NCBI GenBank assembly: GCA_016926695.1
Contig: JAFGOB010000153.1
Span: 1-39,745 of the forward strand
From: Dehalococcoidales bacterium
Lineage (GTDB): Bacteria > Chloroflexota > Dehalococcoidia > Dehalococcoidales > UBA3254
DNA: 39,745 nt
Reading direction: 5' to 3'
How positions within the stretch are numbered: position 1 is the first letter of the stretch; the number at the start of each line of letters is the position of its first letter. The notes beneath the pieces are model-generated. The model made no database searches and was not told the DNA's origin. It saw only the letters and a program-made list of their open reading frames with translations. Shown piece after piece: positions 15,884 to 25,800 of this stretch. A program made the translations under genes and the position numbers.

Positions 15884-18610
15884 GTGGAAATGTCCGCGAA
15901 TAATAAGAATCAAGTGCTGGTTACCAAGATCACCATGCCGCGGTTGCCGCTGGACTGGACAGCCCGTCCCAGGATTTCCGGCAGGCTGGCTAATGCTTTA
16001 AGGTACAGGCTGGTCCTGGTCTCCGCACCGGCGGGGTACGGCAAGACCACCCTGGTTAATGAGACTCTGAGTATTCTCAAGAAGCCCTGCGGATGGGTCT
16101 CTCTGGATTCCGGCGATAATATCCCGGCGACGTTCTGGACCTATTTTATAGCGGCTATTCAAAGTATCTCCCCGGCAGCCTGCCAGCCTGTTTTAAACGC
16201 TCTTCAATCAATGCAGCCGCCTCCGTCTGATTGGGTCTTGAAGTCCGTCATCAATTCACTCAGCGAGATCGATGATGATTTTGTCATTGTACTGGATGAC
16301 TACTATACGCTGGAGTCACATGATATTCATGAAGCAGTGAGTTATCTTGTCGATCATTTACCCCCGCAGGCCCACCTGGTCATAACCAGCCGGATCGATC
16401 CCCCTCTACCGCTGGCCAGATGGCGGGTCGGAGCAATACTGTCGGAAATACGCGCAGCGGACCTGGGATTTACGCTGGAAGAAACGGCGGTTTTCGTCAA
16501 GAAGATCACTGGTTTGACACTGGAGGCTGGCGATCTGGCTGCTCTGGAGGACCGTACCGAGGGATGGATTGCCGGATTGAAGATGGCCGCGCTCTCCCTG
16601 AAAGGTAAAAAGGACGCATCCGGCTATGTGCAAGCGCTGTCCAGGAGCAATCGCTATATCCTGGACTACCTGGCCGAAGAGGTACTGGGCCGTCAGAGTC
16701 CCGAGTTATCCGGATTTCTGCTTGAGACCTCGATCCTGGAACGTTTGAGCGCTCCGCTTTGTGACGCCGTAACGGATCGCAGTGACAGCCAGTTATGGCT
16801 GGAAAAGTTGGAAATCGCTAATCTTTTCATCAATGCCCTGGATGATGAGCGGAGATGGTACCGCTATCACCAGCTTTTTGCCGCCGTTCTGCGGAACCAA
16901 CTGGCGAAAACCGCACCAAAGAAAACGGACCTGCTGCACCGGCGGGCCAGCCGGTGGTATGAAAGGGAAGGATTTACCCGGGAAGCAGTTGATCACGCGC
17001 TGCTGAGCCACGATGAGCAAAGGGCTGCCCTGCTGGTGGAGAACGCGGCCCCGGATATGCTGGGACGCCATCAGACGGGGGCACTGCTGGGATACTCGGC
17101 TATACTCCCCGGCAAGATAATAGAAGCTAGACCCTGGCTGTGTATATGTTTCGCCTGGGCCGCCCTGATAACCAACAGTCCGGAAACACTTGCGATCATG
17201 ATGGAGCGAGCGGCAGCGGCTATAACCGTAAAAGAGGGCGGACCTGCTCAGGGCAGCCGGACTGATCCACGGCGCATCAGGGGGCATATGCTGTCTTTAC
17301 AGAGCTTTATTGCCCAGGCACAGGGAGAAACAGGCCGGGCAATCCGGCTTTCCGAGGAAGCGGACCGGGAGTTGCCGGGAAATGCGCTGGATGATTTGCT
17401 GGCACGTGCCGTCAACTCATTGAATTTGGCGGACTGTTACAAAAAAACCGGAGATATTTCCAGGGCTGTTCCCTATCTGGAAAACCTGGTAAAAGCCGGA
17501 CGGAAGGTAGGTTATCATTATGCCGTCCTGTCAGCCCTGGCTTCGATGGCGGAGATAGAAATACAGCTTGCTTCTCCCGACCGCGTCGCCGCCCTCTGCC
17601 GTGAATGTATAGAGTACGGACGGCGATATGGCGGAGCCTGTCCGTTGCCCAGTACGGCTCCGGCCTATATTTGCCTGGGATATCTGCAATACCTTCAAAA
17701 CAAGCAGGACAGTGTAGCTGAGTACCTGATCAAAGGAATTGAACTGGGTGAAGCCAGCTTCAACCAGGAACCTGTCTTAAAGGGCAATCTTTTTATGGCT
17801 GAACTATTGCAGGCGCAGGGTGATGAGGCGGGGGCGGAAGAACGGTTTCAGCGGGCTGCCGGCATCGGACCGTGGGTATTCGTTCCTCTTGAGATGCGCC
17901 AGATATCCGCCCGCCGGGCCCGAATGCAAGTGCGCCGGGGAGATCTGAAGGCAGCCCTGGACTGGGCGGCACAGCAGGAACCTTCCCTGCATCTGTCCGG
18001 ATTGCCTGAATACGAGCAGGAATACCCTTATCTTACGCTTGTAAGTATTCTCGTAGCCGACGGCCGCTGCGGCGAAATCCCCGGGTATCTCGATAAACTG
18101 ATCCTTAATGCCGAACGGCAGGAACGGAAAGCAACGGTTATCGAAGCGCTGGTGCTGAAAGCCCGTGCGCTGGAGTGCCTGGGAAAACCGGATAAAGCTA
18201 TCGAAACACTGGAGGCTGCTCTAGCCCTGGCTGAGCCTTGCGGGTATGCCAGGCTGTTCCTCGATCAGGGTACAGGGGTTGCCAGAATTTTGAGCAAGGT
18301 TGCTTCTCATGGAAGGTCTGCCGGATATGCCCGCAAACTGATGGGAATGATAATGCCCTCACTTCAGCGGCAGGATGCGAAGGCGGAAGGTCCCGCTATC
18401 CTGCCCGGTATGGTCGAAGCTTTAAGCGATCGCGAAATTGAAATACTAAAACTTATCGCCTCGGGAAAATCCAACAGCGAAATTGCCTCCGTGCTTTTCC
18501 TGGCTGTCGGTACAGTCAAAAAGCACTCCAGCAATATCTTCGGCAAGCTGGGGGTGGGAAACCGCACGGGGGCTGTCGCCCGCGCCCGTGAACTGGGCCT
18601 TATTAAATAA
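15884..18610 (+). CDS. LuxR-family MalT-type (LAL) STAND transcriptional regulator
   Basis: A 908-residue regulator. An N-terminal NTPase carries Walker A APAGYGKTT (about 49-56) and Walker B FVIVLDDY (133-140); a long middle region of TPR-like helices follows; a C-terminal LuxR HTH spans about 846-908 (LSDREIEILKLIASGKSNSEIA, TVKKHSSNIFGKL). MalT-type proteins bind an inducer through the TPR-like domain, then oligomerise with ATP and activate transcription. The start is taken at GTG 15884 (an ATG two codons later is equally possible). Its target is unknown; the redox genes that follow are the natural candidates, and a small companion gene lies 93 bases downstream, as often seen beside such regulators. 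Confidence 0.93.
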   Translation: MEMSANNKNQVLVTKITMPRLPLDWTARPRISGRLANALRYRLVLVSAPAGYGKTTLVNETLSILKKPCGWVSLDSGDNIPATFWTYFIAAIQSISPAACQPVLNALQSMQPPPSDWVLKSVINSLSEIDDDFVIVLDDYYTLESHDIHEAVSYLVDHLPPQAHLVITSRIDPPLPLARWRVGAILSEIRAADLGFTLEETAVFVKKITGLTLEAGDLAALEDRTEGWIAGLKMAALSLKGKKDASGYVQALSRSNRYILDYLAEEVLGRQSPELSGFLLETSILERLSAPLCDAVTDRSDSQLWLEKLEIANLFINALDDERRWYRYHQLFAAVLRNQLAKTAPKKTDLLHRRASRWYEREGFTREAVDHALLSHDEQRAALLVENAAPDMLGRHQTGALLGYSAILPGKIIEARPWLCICFAWAALITNSPETLAIMMERAAAAITVKEGGPAQGSRTDPRRIRGHMLSLQSFIAQAQGETGRAIRLSEEADRELPGNALDDLLARAVNSLNLADCYKKTGDISRAVPYLENLVKAGRKVGYHYAVLSALASMAEIEIQLASPDRVAALCRECIEYGRRYGGACPLPSTAPAYICLGYLQYLQNKQDSVAEYLIKGIELGEASFNQEPVLKGNLFMAELLQAQGDEAGAEERFQRAAGIGPWVFVPLEMRQISARRARMQVRRGDLKAALDWAAQQEPSLHLSGLPEYEQEYPYLTLVSILVADGRCGEIPGYLDKLILNAERQERKATVIEALVLKARALECLGKPDKAIETLEAALALAEPCGYARLFLDQGTGVARILSKVASHGRSAGYARKLMGMIMPSLQRQDAKAEGPAILPGMVEALSDREIEILKLIASGKSNSEIASVLFLAVGTVKKHSSNIFGKLGVGNRTGAVARARELGLIK

Positions 18611-18703
18611 ACTGAACAGGTCCCTTTATTCCTCTCAAATAATCCCTCCGAATACATCTTTCGTCCACTGACTCCCGTCTGGGTTTACTGCCATCATGGG
18701 ATT

Positions 18704-19003
18704 ATGAAAACGCATGTGTATCGCATTACTGTCAGGGGAATTATCGATCCCGGTTGGACGGCCTATTTTTCCGGAGCGGTCCTTAATACGGGACCCGGCG
18801 GAGTAACATATATCCTGGCCGATGTAGAAGACCAGTCAGCCCTGCACGGGCTTCTCAACAGGGTACGGGACCTCAATCTTTATCTGGTTTCCATATTGCT
18901 GATAGACCGGGATGGGATTACGCCGGTCGAATGCCTGGATTGTCCCTTCAGAAAGACCATGAGATTCCGGAATAACCCCGCGGATACATCTTTAGACCGC
19001 TAA
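18704..19003 (+). CDS. Small uncharacterised protein that accompanies LAL regulators
   Basis: A 99-residue protein: VYRITVRGIIDPGWTAYFSG, then TYILADVEDQSALHGLLNRVRDL and a C-terminal tail with CLDCPF. It has a beta-rich first half and a helix, no signal peptide. Short proteins of this pattern (RVRG-DP-W, D-Q-A-LHG-L) are common in Chloroflexota and Actinobacteria, often near LuxR regulators, with no assigned function as far as I know. Confidence 0.78.
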   Translation: MKTHVYRITVRGIIDPGWTAYFSGAVLNTGPGGVTYILADVEDQSALHGLLNRVRDLNLYLVSILLIDRDGITPVECLDCPFRKTMRFRNNPADTSLDR

Positions 19004-19132
19004 CTGCACGGCAGGTTTACCGGCACAATGGATATGGAAAAAGGAGCGGTTATGATGTTACGGATATGTAAGGGCATAATGAGCGAGGACAGGTCAGAGG
19101 CCGCGAATACAAATAACAAGGAGGATTACAGG

Positions 19133-19756
19133 ATGTCCGGTCAAGCTTTGATTGTTTACGGGACTCGTTTCGGGGCTACCGCCGGCACGGCGGAGGAAAT
19201 AGCCGCTGTGTTACGCGGCAAAGGGATGGAGGTTAAGGTAGTCAATGCCAAAAAAGGGAAAACAAGGGATATTTCCGGCTATGACCTGGTAATTGTGGGC
19301 AGCGGCATGATGATGGACCGCTGGACCGGCGAGCCGGAGCAATTTCTGAAGAGATTTCAAAAAGAGCTGGCAGCGAAGAGACTGGCGTTATTCGTTTCCT
19401 CCGGGGCGCAGGCGATGATAGAGTACGAAGGCAAGAGGGAAGAGTTCCATTTCGGAGGGAAAACAGAGGTCTTCACCGGGGAGGAAGCCGTTGCCAGGGG
19501 CAGGAAGAAATACCTTGAAGCCAAAGCGCAAAAATACGGACTACTTCCTGTTGCCATGGGGCTATTCGGAGGGGTCTGGGACTACAATCATATGCCCTGG
19601 TATGCGGCTAATGCCATGCAAAGCTCCAGGGCGAAAATGGCCGAGGCGGGTATCAGGGAGACCTCGCCCGGAGTGTATGATACCCGTGATTGGGAAGCTA
19701 TACGGAACTGGGCCGGAAATCTGGCGGCGGAAATGGTGGAGGCCGGAGCTAAATAG
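19133..19756 (+). CDS. Flavodoxin-domain protein (HemG-like)
   Basis: A 207-residue flavodoxin-fold protein. The ATG at 19133 is preferred over one 35 codons upstream because AAGGAGG lies 8 bases before it. The FMN phosphate loop is GTRFGATAGTAEEIA (residues 10-24), followed by YDLVIVGSGMMMDRWTGEP and ALFVSSGAQ. It resembles the flavodoxin family that includes the HemG protoporphyrinogen oxidase, but the actual substrate cannot be told. It is the first of three flavin-fold genes in tandem, so it probably works in electron transfer or redox stress with them. Confidence 0.85.
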   Translation: MSGQALIVYGTRFGATAGTAEEIAAVLRGKGMEVKVVNAKKGKTRDISGYDLVIVGSGMMMDRWTGEPEQFLKRFQKELAAKRLALFVSSGAQAMIEYEGKREEFHFGGKTEVFTGEEAVARGRKKYLEAKAQKYGLLPVAMGLFGGVWDYNHMPWYAANAMQSSRAKMAEAGIRETSPGVYDTRDWEAIRNWAGNLAAEMVEAGAK

Positions 19757-19909
19757 GCGGAGGAGAGTAAATGAAGAGACTTTTGCTTATGGCCATCATT
19801 ATCCCGCTGGAAGAATAACAGCCTGGTGTCAGAAGATTGCAATGATCTGAATACTGGAGAACCGTGGAAAACAGGAAAAATAGTTTACATAATAGTAGGG
19901 GGAATGGTT

Positions 19910-20434
19910 ATGGAAGGACTACTTATTCTGGACAAGGACAATGAAACGGAACTGGCACAGGACTTGAAAAGTAAAATCCTGGCAATATTGAAACGGAAAG
20001 GGTATCAGACCACAGTCCTGGAGCTATACAGAAAAGAGTCCATACCCTGTCTGGGCTGCCTGAGATGCCTGACCCATCACCCCGGAAGATGCGTAAGCCA
20101 TGATAAAATCGCTGAAATAAAACCTGTTGTCGATAATTTTAACGCGACTGTTTTCCTGACTCCGGTCATTTTCGGCCATTTCTCTTCAACCGTGAAAAAT
20201 GCCCTTGACCGGGGACTGGGCAGCCGGGAACTCCAGGTGATTATCGGCTACGGCGACAGCATCGACCAGGAAGAAAAAGCCCTTTTTATCGACCTTACGG
20301 CCAAACACCGTGGGAAGGCGGATATCGTGCATCCCGGCTTTGACAGCCGGGTGGAGGTATTTGTCACTGAATCGGAGCAGCAAAATAGCCTGATCTGTGA
20401 AAGCACGCTGGAATATTTTCAGAACAGGAGTTAA
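19910..20434 (+). CDS. Iron-sulfur flavoprotein-like / NADPH-dependent FMN reductase family protein
   Basis: A 174-residue flavodoxin-fold protein starting at the ATG at 19910 (GGGGG 7 bases before); longer in-frame readings from 19826 or 19904 lack a ribosome site at proper spacing. A compact cysteine cluster, Cys47-x2-Cys50-x2-Cys53-x7-Cys61, is the pattern that binds a [4Fe-4S] cluster in iron-sulfur flavoproteins. FLTPVIFGHFSSTVKNALDR is the flavin-binding segment of the FMN reductase fold. It probably carries electrons from a ferredoxin or NADPH to an unknown acceptor. It is 3 bases from the next gene. Confidence 0.83.
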   Translation: MEGLLILDKDNETELAQDLKSKILAILKRKGYQTTVLELYRKESIPCLGCLRCLTHHPGRCVSHDKIAEIKPVVDNFNATVFLTPVIFGHFSSTVKNALDRGLGSRELQVIIGYGDSIDQEEKALFIDLTAKHRGKADIVHPGFDSRVEVFVTESEQQNSLICESTLEYFQNRS

Positions 20435-20437
20435 ACC

Positions 20438-21070
20438 ATGAAGAATATATGTTTCATTAATGGCAGTCTCAGGGGAAAAGAGGCCTCCTCACTGGCTTTT
20501 TTGAAGGCCATTGACCGGAGATTAGGGAAAGATGGCTATAACAGGGAGTATGTTACCGTCAGAGCACGGACGGAGAAAGATTATCCGGCGGAGACCATGC
20601 AAAAAATCGCCCGTGCTGATACGCTGGTCCTGGTCTTTCCTCTTTTTTCCTACGGATTTCCCGGGGCGCTGATGAGGCTGCTGGAAGACTATTACCGCTA
20701 TACTCAAACCGGCGGTGAATATAAAAAAGGCGCCGGCGTCTATGCTGTTATCAACTGTGGCTTTCCCAGGCCCGAAATCACCGGGGAGGCCGTAAGGCTG
20801 GTGCAGGCCTTCTGCCGCAAACTTGAACTGAACTGGAGGTTTTCGGTGTGCATCGGCAGCGGACCGGTGGCAGTCGTGACAGGGAAAGTACCGCTTTTAG
20901 GCTGGAAGCTGAACAGGGCTTTTGCGGCAATAGCCTCCGATATCCGGAACGGGGGCGTAAAAGGTAAGAAGGATATTTTAGTCAGACCGGTTATTCCAGA
21001 ATTCATCATTCTGAGGATCAAGGCCCGGTACGAAAAAAAGATGATGCAAACAGCCGCCGCCCGGGGCTGA
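20438..21070 (+). CDS. Flavodoxin-like fold / NAD(P)H-dependent FMN reductase family protein
   Basis: A 210-residue protein with a flavodoxin-like N-terminal half: ICFINGSLRGKEASSLAFL (phosphate loop) and LVLVFPLFSYGFPGALMRLLEDYY (flavin-binding loop). The second half carries the remaining strands and ends in a basic helix. It has no Fe-S cysteine cluster, unlike its neighbour. It is the last gene of the plus-strand redox set and faces the minus-strand methyltransferase, whose stop is 35 bases away. Confidence 0.82.
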   Translation: MKNICFINGSLRGKEASSLAFLKAIDRRLGKDGYNREYVTVRARTEKDYPAETMQKIARADTLVLVFPLFSYGFPGALMRLLEDYYRYTQTGGEYKKGAGVYAVINCGFPRPEITGEAVRLVQAFCRKLELNWRFSVCIGSGPVAVVTGKVPLLGWKLNRAFAAIASDIRNGGVKGKKDILVRPVIPEFIILRIKARYEKKMMQTAAARG

Positions 21071-21104
21071 AAAACGGGACAATCGAAAGGACTTTCACCT
21101 GTAC

Positions 21105-21824
21105 TCATTTTTCTATCCGTTTTCCCTGTCCGTAGAAAAAATACTGCCCGGTTTTTTCAAGCCTGAAATTCCAGTCGAGGCCGTACAGCCGCCGTTCCAG
21201 GTCTGGCAACTCGTAAAACACCTTGAAAATCCGGTACCGTCGCCCGTCGTTCAGCAGCCTTTCGGCCTGTAGCTCCTGTTTTTCCGGAAGCCGGTGGTCT
21301 CTGGCAGTAGAGGTTGAGTCGTGTAACGAGTCGATGAAAAATACGCGGCCGTTCCCTTTGAGAGCCCCGTCAACCGTCTTCCAGAAAGCTTTGAAACGCT
21401 CGGGTGGAACATGCGAAAGCCAGAATGCAAAAAAGAGCGCATCATACTTCACGTCCGGCTGCCAGTCGAACAGGTCGGTCTGAAGATAATTCACCCTGGA
21501 GGACTTTGTCCGTTCCCGGTTGATTGCCAGCATTTCGCTTGATGTATCAACCGCGGTAACCCTGTCTGCAAACTGTAGAAGGTATTCAGTCCAGATACCG
21601 GTGCCACAGGCCAGTTCCAGTACCTCTCCGCAGGGGTTGAAATCCGCCAGCGCCAGCCGGAGAAGATCTATTTCTGCGAACCATTTCCGTTTGTTCTCGG
21701 AGCCGCGATCATAGCGGCCCTGCCGCAGAAACCATTCATCATACTCTCCCGCCCGGGCCCGGTAATATTCGATCTGTTCCCCCAATAAGTCCTTAAGATT
21801 ATCCGTACTCATTCCCTCAATCAT
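21105..21824 (-). CDS. Class I SAM-dependent methyltransferase
   Basis: A 239-residue methyltransferase: motif I is VLELACGTGIWTEYL (68-82), the acidic residue of motif II is in VTAVDTSSEML, and a later YDALFFAFWLSHVPPERF supplies motif IV. It binds S-adenosylmethionine; the methyl acceptor is not evident. Residues 195-239 form an extra C-terminal beta segment common in methyltransferases of the ubiquinone/thiopurine-like type. The start may be ATG 21824 or 21812. It lies 27 bases after an acetyltransferase gene on the same strand. Confidence 0.88.
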   Translation of the reverse strand: MIEGMSTDNLKDLLGEQIEYYRARAGEYDEWFLRQGRYDRGSENKRKWFAEIDLLRLALADFNPCGEVLELACGTGIWTEYLLQFADRVTAVDTSSEMLAINRERTKSSRVNYLQTDLFDWQPDVKYDALFFAFWLSHVPPERFKAFWKTVDGALKGNGRVFFIDSLHDSTSTARDHRLPEKQELQAERLLNDGRRYRIFKVFYELPDLERRLYGLDWNFRLEKTGQYFFYGQGKRIEK

Positions 21825-21851
21825 ATCACCATCCGGCTGCGGATATATCCG

Positions 21852-22310
21852 TTATCCGGGATTGTCGCTGATCAGTCTCTTTCCCAGGCTGATGACGTCA
21901 TCCTTAATATAGCCGATCTTCTCATAAAATCTGAGAACGGAAAGGTTATCATTCCGTACCATTAAATTCAGCTTGGGGCATCCCAGGGCCAGCAGCTTTT
22001 TTTCGATTTCATTCATCATTATACGTCCCAGTCCCCGGTTGCGGTAGTATGGATCGACCGCCAGGTAGTATACCCAGCCCCGGTGTCCTTCATATCCTCC
22101 CATGGCGGATGCTATTATCTCATCTTTGACCAACCCTACCAGGAAGAGTTCGGGATGTACTTTCATCTTGCGCGATATATCCAGGACCGGATTGTTTTGC
22201 GGGCGTACCAGATTACATTTATGCCAGAGACCTATCACGGCGTTTTCATCACCTGGTTCAAAGGGTCTGATCAACACATCTGGTTTTGATGCTATAGAAT
22301 CCATATTCAA
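21852..22310 (-). CDS. ypeA: GNAT acetyltransferase, YpeA-like
   Basis: A 152-residue GNAT-family N-acetyltransferase. It resembles E. coli YpeA along its length: VIGLWHKCNLVRPQNNP, LDISRKM, ASAMGGYEGHRGWVYYLAV, then the acetyl-CoA loop RNRGLGRIMM and the C-terminal FYEKIGY and SLGKRLI. The natural substrate is unknown. It lies between the methyltransferase and a decayed DinB-type gene. Confidence 0.86.
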   Translation of the reverse strand: MNMDSIASKPDVLIRPFEPGDENAVIGLWHKCNLVRPQNNPVLDISRKMKVHPELFLVGLVKDEIIASAMGGYEGHRGWVYYLAVDPYYRNRGLGRIMMNEIEKKLLALGCPKLNLMVRNDNLSVLRFYEKIGYIKDDVISLGKRLISDNPG

Positions 22311-22331
22311 ATACTCCGATAGTAGATTTCC

Positions 22332-22591
22332 TTATTTTTTATCCGCCAGAAACCTGTCGATATCATCCAGGTGGATATGCCAGTGTATAGCGCGGTTCAG
22401 CGCGTGACGGTCTCCCAGTTTATTGATTGCCTCTATCGTTCCGGGGGGAAGCTGCTCCAGCTCACGGTCAAGCTCCACCGCCATCGAGATTGAGAAGCCG
22501 GCCGCTTCAATTCATCATCAGTGATTGACTCCACCAGCTTTTGCAGCCTTTCTCTTGATTGCCGGTTCTGAGAAACATCGTCTCCTTCCAT
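22332..22591 (-). pseudogene. DinB-type protein remnant (internal deletion and frameshift)
   Basis: The minus strand has a good ribosome site (GGAGGG) and ATG at 22591, then MEGDDVSQNRQSRERLQKLV through about residue 31 (DDELKRPA), a normal start for a DinB-like protein. The frame is then lost. In another frame the sequence continues as MAVELDRELEQLPPGTIEAI and HIHLDDIDRFLADKK to a TAA at 22334-22332, a plausible C-terminus. The central catalytic-type helices, about 70-80 residues, are missing. The two parts are out of phase by two bases over 260 bp, so the gene is dead unless the sequence has an error. Confidence 0.6.
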
Positions 22592-22612
22592 GATTACCCT
22601 CCATAAATAATT

Positions 22613-22643
22613 CAGGCCCGGGATTTCAACTTTCCCGGGCCTG
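22613..22643. terminator. Strong GC-rich hairpin (candidate terminator)
   Basis: CAGGCCCGGGA (22613-22623) and TCCCGGGCCTG (22633-22643) form an 11-bp perfect stem with a 9-base loop. On the minus strand it follows the large secreted-protein gene and is followed by AATTATTTA, a weak T-rich tail, so it may end that transcript. The rest of 22644-22834 is without a gene; a small GCCGC-AACC-GCGGC hairpin is at 22694-22707. Confidence 0.5.
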
Positions 22644-22834
22644 GCGAACTCTGCTGATCTGCTGACTGGCTATTCAATGCGTAATGAGAGCACGCCGCAA
22701 CCGCGGCATAGTCATGCTACGCCTGATAGCAGTTATAGATTTAGTTGTCTGTTTTACCGCAATCATACTTATAGTTCCTTTTCGTTAAAGGTTTTCTTAT
22801 TCTAATACGATATACAAGTCCCTGTCAACGGCTT

Positions 22835-25800
22835 TTATCTCAGCCGGGGTACAGGCAGCCTTTTCCGCATCCTGCGCAATGCCGTTATTATCCCCGCCGC
22901 TGCCGTTATAGCCGTTATAAACAGTACCCAGGGTAAAATCAGGGACAGCTTGCTGACGGGCTCAACCTTACCGCCTACAGGTCCCTCCATTTCTTTACCC
23001 GGGCCTCCCGGCTCAAGGATCCTGCCGTTGACAAGACCGTCGGCATCCCCGATCCCTCCGTCCGTTACTTCAAAGGTAATCACCCTGTCACCGTCATCGC
23101 TGCCGATCGGAAGTATCTCCCACTCGCCATTCTGACAGGTTACCCATTTAGTACCTACAGGTGCGCTGGACGGCAGTGTAACCGTTACCACGGCGGTCTG
23201 GCCGGGCTCCAGCCCGTTGATTTCGAATGAGAAAAATCCATGCGGGAAAAAGAAGGCCGGTTTTCCTTGCAGAGGCAATGTGAATTCGGGTACGGCTGCC
23301 AGGTTTTCCAGAGTACTGGGATCGGCATCGAAACAGGCTATTCCGCTGCCTGTGGCTGTCTGTGTTTGACTTTCTTCCGCCGCGAGTCCGTATACCCCGA
23401 AGGTCAAACCCGGCTCGCCTTCTATCAACTGTAGATTAAATGTCCCGAAGGTTACATCCTGGTCTCCATCTCCGTCCAGGTCTCCGGTTTCCAGGTCGAT
23501 TATTCCCAGTACCAGTACTTCCTCCGGTATGAGAGAGTACCGTGACCAGACGTCATCGCCCCGGCCGTCATTGTTGTTATCCTGGCCGTCGAAGGCATAG
23601 ATGTAGTTGTCATATCCTCCCACCATTTCAAGTATCAACTCGATGTATTTCCATCCCGGAAAATCACCATTAAAAAAGTCCTGCGGAAAATTATCGCTGA
23701 AAAATTCCTCTATAAAATCACCGTTGAAAAAGCCATCAAAAAAATCACCACTGTAATAACTCCCATAGGGTATTGAATCACCTTCGATCATAAGGGGCAG
23801 CTCTCCGCTGCATACAACCACTTCATTCAGATAGTCCCGGTCAACATCGCCGATGGCGATTGCTTCACCGAAGAAAGGCAGAACAAAGGTGAAATAGAAT
23901 GAAAACCATGAAATATCATTACTCCACATGATCTGTGAGTCGGGAGCTGAGTCCAGGTTATCGATATCCAGGGCATATAATGTTTGCATGTCAGGAAGCT
24001 TCATATCGATGCAGGCGATTTCAACCCCGTTTCCCTCGTCGCCGTCCAGGTCACCGATCTCGATGTCCGCTACCAGGCTATCGGTAGCGAATGTATACAA
24101 TTCGTCTCCGGAGGTACCGTTATAAGCCGTCACATTTCCTTCAAAGGGAGGTTCCAGCAGCATTGCGCCGGCTATCACCTCGTTAGCTCCGTCCCCGTCG
24201 ACGTCCCCGATCTCTACCGTTCGTCCGCTGACATCTTTCGACCAGAGTTCAACACCGCAGCCGTCGTAGACACGCAGCGAGCAGTTTTCTCCCATACTTA
24301 TGGCGGCAACTTCTACTCCGCCTGTCCCGTCCAGTTGTCCGGTGGCGATGTCCAGGACCGTTTCGCCGGGTAAGAATGCCGGCCAGTCGGGAATAATATT
24401 GCCTTCTCCATCGAGACCGCATACTATCCCATCGTTCGATTCCATGGCAAAACTGAGCAGGTATTCCAGATCGGCTTCGAATCCTTCTTCCAGCAGTATA
24501 CCGCAGACAAAGATCTCATTTATCCCGTCGGCATTCATGTCATCAATCTCTATATCGGTTATCAGGGCGGGGAAAAAGGTGTACCATTTCAGCGTACCGT
24601 TGCCCTCGAAAGCGAAAATCCCGACTTCTTCCTCATTTTCGATATTAATCCCTGACGTTACTATGTCATTTACCCCGTCTCCGTCAATATCACCTACTGC
24701 CGTGGAAAGACCTATTATCGGCTCGCTCCAGATAATATCGCTGTTGCCCAGCCCGTCTCCTTCTCCCCTGAAAATGTTCAATGTGCCTTCAGGGAAGGAG
24801 ACATCGATAACGGCCACATCTTCATTATCATCACCGGTCAGCTTGCCGGTTGCCAGGTCGAAAACCAGACCGGGTTCAGTGTATCCCCAGAGCTTTTGAG
24901 GCGGCGGAGGCACTTCGGGGAGCGCCTGGTTGACATAGATGCGATGGCAGTTGACGGTATACTCCGGCCAGGCAGCAATCGCACCGGCGCCGTCCATGGC
25001 TACCCGGGGATATTGAGTATTCCCTGTAGAGGCGTCAATAATGCTGTCTCCCTGCCAGTGGACCCCGCCGTCCATCGAAGAGTTGCTGTAAATCCTGTAG
25101 ATACCCTGGTTGAACTGTCGCCATACTACCGTGATATACGGCCCGGATACGGCCACCCGGGGATTTTCCGCATCACCGGAGCCGCTGCTGACAGCCAGGG
25201 CATTTTCCCATGTGTTTCCGCTATCCTGCGAAGAGGCACAGTAAATTCTGTACGAACCGCCGCTGTTGTCGGCCCATACCACTGCCGTGGTTGTACCATC
25301 CGTGGCTACCTGCGGATTTCGAGCATTACCGCTGCCGGTATTGACCTGCTGGGCTATTCCCCAGTTAACCCCTCCGTCAGCGGTGCAGTTGCTGTAGATA
25401 CCAAAGGTGGTACCGTCCCCTTCCGCCCAGACGGCTATGCCGCTGCTTTCGTACAGTGTGACCTGGGGATTTTGTGCTTCCCCTATCTGGCTATTGACAA
25501 GCTGCCTGGAACCGGCATTATCGCTGTATATATTGCTGTCGTTTCCCACCCATACAGGTATAAAGCAGGTATCCGAGACAGCTAGCTGCGGACCTGTTTC
25601 ATGAGGGAATCCTGTATTAAGGGTCACGGCGGGGGACCATGTGTTTCCGCCGTTGCCGGAAAAGCTCATTTCTATGTTGCCCTGGTCCTGAGTTTCCCAT
25701 ATTACGGCTACATCTCCTCCCCATAAGCCTAACTGCGGGTTTATCAGATCATCTGCGGCGTCCTGTTCGACAAGCTGGCCGATACTCCAGGAGCAGCCGC

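Noticed and set aside
19771..19818. 15-codon ORF with a good ribosome site
   Set aside because: Too short to call; kept only as a possible gene stub in the redox-cluster finding.
24300..25585. Plus-strand ORFs up to 229 codons opposite the FG-GAP protein
   Set aside because: Shadow frames of a long, clearly coding minus-strand gene with repeats and a signal peptide.
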